A DNA stretch of 64,000 bases from Gordonia paraffinivorans NBRC 108238 (GTDB lineage Bacteria; Actinomycetota; Actinomycetes; Mycobacteriales; Mycobacteriaceae), in NCBI RefSeq assembly GCF_000344155.1, contig NZ_BAOQ01000028.1, forward strand, positions 1-64,000. Direction: 5' to 3'. Under the pieces are notes generated by a model. It saw only the letters and a program-made list of their open reading frames with translations, ran no database searches and was not told the origin of the DNA. Every line of letters begins with the position of its first letter. Within the stretch, counting starts at the first letter, position 1. The position numbers and the translations under genes are program-made. Positions 59,816-64,000 of the stretch are shown here, piece by piece.

Positions 59816-61101
59816 TGGTGCTCCAGGTGTCGTTGAAGTTCCCACGGCGTGATGAACGTGCGCATCCACGCCTCGTATCGCTGGTGCTCGGCTCTGCGGG
59901 TGGACGCGAATGCCTCGACGAACGCCTTGCCGAGAGTCTGTGCGGCATACCCGGAGTTCTCCAGGGCGGTGATCGCATCGCCCAGATTGTCGGGAAGTGC
60001 CTTCGCCCCGACGGGCCCGGCCTCCGGTAGGGGCAGCTGGTCCTGAAGTCCCACCAGTCCGCCCGCGAGCAGGGCCGCGGCGACGACGTAGGGGTTCGCA
60101 TCGGCGCCGGGACGGCGGTGCTCGATCCGCGCCGCCTTCGTGCTCCCCAGAAGGGCTCGACACGTCGCGTTTCGGTCGTCGCTCCCCCAGAATGCCCGGT
60201 CGCCGACGAACATCGCCGGATCGGCCCGCTTGAACGAGTTGACGTACGGGCTGAACAGCACCGTGAAGTCCGTCATCGTCTGCAGCAGACCGGCCAGGTA
60301 TCGCGAGCCCACGTCGGAGAACCTGCCCGGTTCGTCGACCATCACGTTCGCACCGTCTCGGACAAGACTGGAGTGCACGTGCCCGCCGGCCCCGGAGAAG
60401 CCGCCGAACGGCTTCGCCATGAAACTCGCGCGGAGCCCGTGCTCGGCACACAGGTCGCGGAGATACTGGCGCGCGCGGGCGGCGCCGTCGGCCGCCTCCT
60501 TGGCCGGCGCCGGCGCGAGCGCGAACTCGAAGAACCCAGGTCCGAGCTCGGAGTGGAAGGCCTCGACCTCGATACCGACGTGCGTCATGCGGTCGATGTA
60601 CTCCGACGCCAGTTCGTCGGCCTCCACGGATCTGGTCAGGCTGTAGGCGTTGTGGGTTCGGCCGAGCGGGGTCAGTCCGGAGGTGCCGTGGAACTCCGCG
60701 CCCGGGGTCTCCCGGAAGATCCACACCTCGTACTCGTATCCGAGAACGGGCTCGAGATCGAGCGAGCGATACTCGTCGATCAGGCCCAGGAGCACACCGC
60801 GCGCCGAGGGGCCGAACGGCCGGCCGTCCGCGTCCACGAAGTCGGCGATGACCGCATCGGTCCCCTGCCGCCAGGGCAGCTCGACCCGGGTGGCCTCATC
60901 GGCGACGACCACCCCGTCGGGATATCCGTTCTCCGCGTTGCTGAACGGCGTGTCACTGGCGTCGTCCACCAGCGACAGCCCGTACGCGATGGTGCAGAAC
61001 GCCATCCCCGAGTTCGTCTTGTCGGAGCGGACGAGTTTGCCCCGCAGGCCGAGGTCGTAGTCCGGGACCTCGATCTGGGTCATCGGCCTGAGTCTGCTCA
61101 T
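59812..61101 (-). CDS. Glutamine-synthetase-like ligase 2 (gamma-glutamylamide synthetase type)
   Basis: Protein of 429 aa, clearly different from ligase 1. Metal and substrate motifs: LGYEYEVWIF, ELGPGFFEFAL, SGAGGHVHSSL, NSFKRADPAMF and IEHRRPGADANPY. The N-terminal beta-grasp part is present but lacks the DGSS ammonia-site motif. Probably ligates glutamate to an amine. The two genes are side by side and co-translated, so they may form mixed rings or act on two intermediates. GGAGGAAAG lies 2 nt before the ATG. Confidence 0.87.
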   Translation of the reverse strand: MSRLRPMTQIEVPDYDLGLRGKLVRSDKTNSGMAFCTIAYGLSLVDDASDTPFSNAENGYPDGVVVADEATRVELPWRQGTDAVIADFVDADGRPFGPSARGVLLGLIDEYRSLDLEPVLGYEYEVWIFRETPGAEFHGTSGLTPLGRTHNAYSLTRSVEADELASEYIDRMTHVGIEVEAFHSELGPGFFEFALAPAPAKEAADGAARARQYLRDLCAEHGLRASFMAKPFGGFSGAGGHVHSSLVRDGANVMVDEPGRFSDVGSRYLAGLLQTMTDFTVLFSPYVNSFKRADPAMFVGDRAFWGSDDRNATCRALLGSTKAARIEHRRPGADANPYVVAAALLAGGLVGLQDQLPLPEAGPVGAKALPDNLGDAITALENSGYAAQTLGKAFVEAFASTRRAEHQRYEAWMRTFITPWELQRHLEHQ

Positions 61102-62150
61102 GCCTTTCCTCCACGGTTTCCAGGGGTCCGTCCGACGCGGTGATAGACGCTGTCGGGGACCAGCGAGGGGTCTCGGTACACCCACCACGTGCACGCTGTC
61201 GCGGCACCGGGTTGTCCGGTCCAGATCGGCGGATCGATGACGCGCGTGGGGAATCCGATCCGGTCGATCGGCATCACCACGTTGAGCTGGCAGCAGTGGA
61301 CGCAGTAGGAACAGATCCCCACCTCGTTCCACGCCCAGTCGTGCCGACGCGTCGTGGTGGCGAAGCCGTAGGGCGCCGCCGATCGCGGTTCGCCGCCGGT
61401 CACCTCGGCGTCGAGCATCCGTCCGCCGGAACCGCAGGGCGCGAAGCGGAAGCCGATACGGTCGGGTTCCTCGATCATCTCGATGTCTCCCTGGCGATCC
61501 CGCCCGACCAGGTGGGCGTGGAACCCGTCGACGATCGCGACCATCAGCTGGTTCGCCGACACCTGCCACGGTTGGTTCTCCGGGGAGAAGCGCCGCTCGT
61601 GCGCGTCGTACCAGTCGGCCATGAGGAAGTCCCAGAGTTCTCCGAGGATGTCCTCGCCGCAGAGCCGGACCGCGATGTCGATGTGTCCGGCGACCCGATC
61701 CACGGCACGGTCGTGGATGCCGAGCCAGATGGCGTGCACCTCGTCGACGAGTTCGATCGCGCGACTGTCGCCGTCGCGGCATCGTCGGGCGGCGTCGAGG
61801 GCCGCGTCGCGGTACTCCGGCCACTCGGCCTGGATACCGGTCATGGCGACGTCGCCGATGACCGAACGCAACCGGTCCTGCTCACGTTCCAGTTCGGCGG
61901 GATCCACGCCCCGTCCGGTGAGCCACCGGGCGACCTCTGCCGGCCACCGCTCGTAGACGTCGCGGAGTTCGTCGGCCTCCTCGAGCGACACCTCGAGGAG
62001 GTCGGCCGCCGCTCGGTGGTCGCCGGCCTCGATACGCGCCTTGGCCGCCCTGAAGGTCCCCTGCGACAACTCGTCCCACGAACCGATGCGGGCCGGGCGC
62101 CCGAGGAACGTGCTGTGCGCGACGACCGGTGAATCCTGGCCCACGGTCAT
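61098..62150 (-). CDS. Cysteine-rich protein of unknown function in the catabolic operon
   Basis: Protein of 350 aa. The N-terminal half is helical (ELSQGTFRAAKARIEAGDHR, then ELEREQDRLRSVIGDV); the C-terminal part has RFAPCGSGGRMLDAE followed by VGICSYCVHCCQLN, a CxxCxxCC cluster that probably binds metal or an Fe-S cluster, and ends with the aromatic TACTWWVYRDPS. A similarity to amino-thiazoline-carboxylate hydrolase-like proteins was considered but not established. ATGA overlaps with both neighbours mean it is part of the pathway. Confidence 0.7.
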   Translation of the reverse strand: MTVGQDSPVVAHSTFLGRPARIGSWDELSQGTFRAAKARIEAGDHRAAADLLEVSLEEADELRDVYERWPAEVARWLTGRGVDPAELEREQDRLRSVIGDVAMTGIQAEWPEYRDAALDAARRCRDGDSRAIELVDEVHAIWLGIHDRAVDRVAGHIDIAVRLCGEDILGELWDFLMADWYDAHERRFSPENQPWQVSANQLMVAIVDGFHAHLVGRDRQGDIEMIEEPDRIGFRFAPCGSGGRMLDAEVTGGEPRSAAPYGFATTTRRHDWAWNEVGICSYCVHCCQLNVVMPIDRIGFPTRVIDPPIWTGQPGAATACTWWVYRDPSLVPDSVYHRVGRTPGNRGGKA

Positions 62151-62917
62151 GTGAGCTCGAACCCGCCGTCGACCAGCAGTTCCGCACCGGTCGTGTACGA
62201 AGACTGATCGCTGAGCAGGAACGCCGCCGCGTGCGCGATCTCGTCGGGTCTGCCGAACCGCCCAGTGGGCACCCGCCGCTGCAGGCTGTCCGGCAGACGG
62301 GAGGTGTCACCGTGCGCCGCGGCCATCGGCGTGGCGACGAACCCGGGGGCGATGGAGTTCACCCGGATGCCCCGTGAGGCCAGCGCACGGGCCGCGGTCC
62401 GCGTGAGCATCGACAGCCCGGCCTTCGACGCCGCGTACTGCGGCGTCGGGTCTGGATCGGTCAGGGCCACGACGCGATGCGATTCGATCGAGCTGATGTT
62501 GACCACCGCTCCGCGACCGGACCGCTCCATGTGCGGCGTGACGGCGTCGATCAGGTTGTAGGTGCCGACCAGGTTCACATCCAGGGCCCGGCTCCACGAG
62601 TCCTGGCTCACGCCGGCGAAGCCCGTCGTCTCGAGCATGCCCGCGCAGTTGACCACGTAGCTCAGGCCTTCGCCGGCATGTTCGTCGACGATGTCCTGCA
62701 GGCCGCGACGATCGCGGACGTCGACCGCACACGGCACGTGGAGGTGGGCACGTGGGCCACTGACCTGTTCGGGTTCACGCAGGTCGAGTGCCAGCGTCCG
62801 GATTCCGGCGTCGATCAGCACCGCGGTCACGGCCGCGCCGATACCCGACGCCGCGCCGGTGACGACGGCGCCCTTCCCCGAAAAGGTCAGGGCCATGTGT
62901 GCGGTCGACGGGCTCAT
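62147..62917 (-). CDS. Short-chain dehydrogenase/reductase 2
   Basis: Classical SDR of 256 aa. TGAASGIG near residues 17-24, VNCAGML, catalytic Ser in NISSIES and YAASK. The loop after the Ser has an insertion (HRVVALTDPDPTPQ) and may shape the substrate site. ATG 62917 overlaps the stop of the upstream DUF1116 gene by 4 nt. Different from SDR 1 in sequence, so probably a different step. Confidence 0.9.
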   Translation of the reverse strand: MSPSTAHMALTFSGKGAVVTGAASGIGAAVTAVLIDAGIRTLALDLREPEQVSGPRAHLHVPCAVDVRDRRGLQDIVDEHAGEGLSYVVNCAGMLETTGFAGVSQDSWSRALDVNLVGTYNLIDAVTPHMERSGRGAVVNISSIESHRVVALTDPDPTPQYAASKAGLSMLTRTAARALASRGIRVNSIAPGFVATPMAAAHGDTSRLPDSLQRRVPTGRFGRPDEIAHAAAFLLSDQSSYTTGAELLVDGGFELT

Positions 62918-64000
62918 CGCGCTCCGTACCTTTCCTCGAACGCGGCCATGGCATTCTCGAAGCACTCACGCGGCGCGCGGATGACACCGGCACCGATCTG
63001 CCCGCCGTCGCGGCCCGCCAGGCCCACGTCCATCACGGGGTAGATGTCCTTCTCCAGGACCATCCGGGCGTCGACGCCGGTCGGGGTGCCGCGGAAGGAG
63101 AACAGCGGAATCCGGTAGGTGCCGTTCTCACCGTGGGTGATGGAGTACATCTCCCGATTGCGTTCGATCATCACGTCGGGAGATCCTCCCTGATAGTCCT
63201 GCAGCGACAGCGCGCAGGCCTGTGCGAAGCCTCCCAATCCGACGGTCTCTGTGATCGGGCTCTCGCCGCCCATCCAGGTGATCTCGTCCTCGGTGTGACC
63301 GGCGAACAGCTTGCCCTCGTGAACCGGCGGCGGTCCCTCGAACCACTGGTCGCCGAGGCCGGCGAGCTTGATGGCGAAGCCGCGGCAGCTGAACGCCATG
63401 GCGGACACCAGGGTCGAGCCCTCGACGACCATGGCGTCGGCGGACGCCTTCGCCGCGGCCATCGAGAGCCGCAGGAAGAAGTAGTCGTTCTCCGCGAGAT
63501 GCAGCATCGTCTCCTGCACGCCGGGCACGCCTTCACCGACCATGCCCAGGACCGCGGGCAGGATCTCCCGGTTGAAGAGGATCGACGCCGCGGCGTTGCG
63601 GCTGTGGACCTCGTCGCCCATCCGCAGCGCCCGGGCGATGAGCGGCTTCAGCGCGATCCCGCCGCTGCGGCGGATCGCCTCGCCCACAACGGGCGCCAGC
63701 ACGGTGTTGACGTGCAGCAGGCGCTCGTGGACCCCCTCGTCGTAGCAGCCGTAGTTGAGGCGGCGCGGTTCCTTGCCCTCGTAGAAGTTGCAGAACCCGA
63801 CGTTGCCGTGGGCACGGTTCTCGACGACGAACACCGGCATCGAGGCCGTGTAGATGCCGGCCAGAGATCCCACCGCCGCGTAGTCATGGCAGGCGCCGAT
63901 CTCGATGCGTCCACTGGCGAAGCCCTCGATGGCCTCCTCTCGGGACGTCGCGAGGCCTTCGAACAGCGCGCCGCCGATCAGCGCCTCACGCTGGCCTCCC
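62914..64000 (-). CDS. DUF1116/AllG-like protein (5' end outside window)
   Basis: About 360 residues of the C-terminal part; the frame is open to base 64000. Family marks: CHDYAAVGSLAGIYTASMPVF, YGCYDEGVHERLLHV, LKPLIARALRMGDEVHSRN and the C-terminal GAGVIRAPRECFE. DUF1116 proteins (E. coli YlbE/AllG) work with FdrA/AllF and AllH as oxamate carbamoyltransferase, which phosphorolyses a carbamoylated substrate to carbamoyl phosphate. First visible gene of the operon; an FdrA-like partner would be expected just outside the window. Confidence 0.82.
   Translation of the reverse strand, partial: GGQREALIGGALFEGLATSREEAIEGFASGRIEIGACHDYAAVGSLAGIYTASMPVFVVENRAHGNVGFCNFYEGKEPRRLNYGCYDEGVHERLLHVNTVLAPVVGEAIRRSGGIALKPLIARALRMGDEVHSRNAAASILFNREILPAVLGMVGEGVPGVQETMLHLAENDYFFLRLSMAAAKASADAMVVEGSTLVSAMAFSCRGFAIKLAGLGDQWFEGPPPVHEGKLFAGHTEDEITWMGGESPITETVGLGGFAQACALSLQDYQGGSPDVMIERNREMYSITHGENGTYRIPLFSFRGTPTGVDARMVLEKDIYPVMDVGLAGRDGGQIGAGVIRAPRECFENAMAAFEERYGAR

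Overview
The window is high-GC DNA with dense, often overlapping genes, GTG and TTG starts and many promoters whose -10 box lies 6-7 nt before the start codon. This points to an actinobacterium. Several neighbourhoods match Mycobacterium tuberculosis: dnaX beside an Rv3722c-type aspartate aminotransferase with ffs and tRNA-Ser; a LigC/PolD1 pair; an Rv3143-like receiver before nuoA-N; a GT87 mannosyltransferase; an Rv2864c-type penicillin-binding lipoprotein. A mycolate-containing Mycobacteriales genus (Gordonia, Williamsia or Rhodococcus-like) is the best guess. No transposase, prophage or CRISPR array was seen.

Layout. 1-9 kb: dnaX (cut by the window edge), GT87, aspartate aminotransferase, 4.5S RNA, tRNA-Ser, an NmrA protein, a Na+/Ca2+ exchanger, and the PolD1-LigC end-joining pair. 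9-16 kb: gluQRS, two CNNM/CorC-type membrane proteins and tgt, so two tRNA-queuosine enzymes lie close together; then a lipoprotein, a TipA-like MerR regulator and a PtpB-type phosphatase. 16.6-23 kb: a glutamate decarboxylase cluster holding a degenerate ABC ATPase, a YhgE/Pip membrane protein, gadB, a small membrane protein and an AraC regulator. It is preceded by an unusual leader with a leaderless 52-aa ORF and two hairpins sharing the loop AUCCC. 23-25.6 kb: murF and ddl, divergent. 25.6-42.2 kb: a receiver protein and a full respiratory complex I operon in which nuoE and nuoF form one reading frame.

42.5-55 kb is a mixed region: a penicillin-binding lipoprotein, tRNA-Asp, two frameshifted genes (NUDIX and DUF5995-like), an amphi-Trp protein, a NERD-helicase, a PASTA lipoprotein, a universal stress protein, an OsmC-like protein, an HNH endonuclease, a short DUF1275 protein, a GNAT acetyltransferase and two unknowns.

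55-64 kb is a minus-strand catabolic operon that runs off the window: AllG/DUF1116-like protein, SDR, an unknown Cys-rich protein, two glutamine-synthetase-like ligases, an HSL-type hydrolase, a second SDR and a flavin monooxygenase. Four-base stop/start overlaps join most of these genes. It looks like a gamma-glutamylation-dependent pathway for an unidentified nitrogen compound and is, with the gad leader, the best candidate for undescribed biology here.
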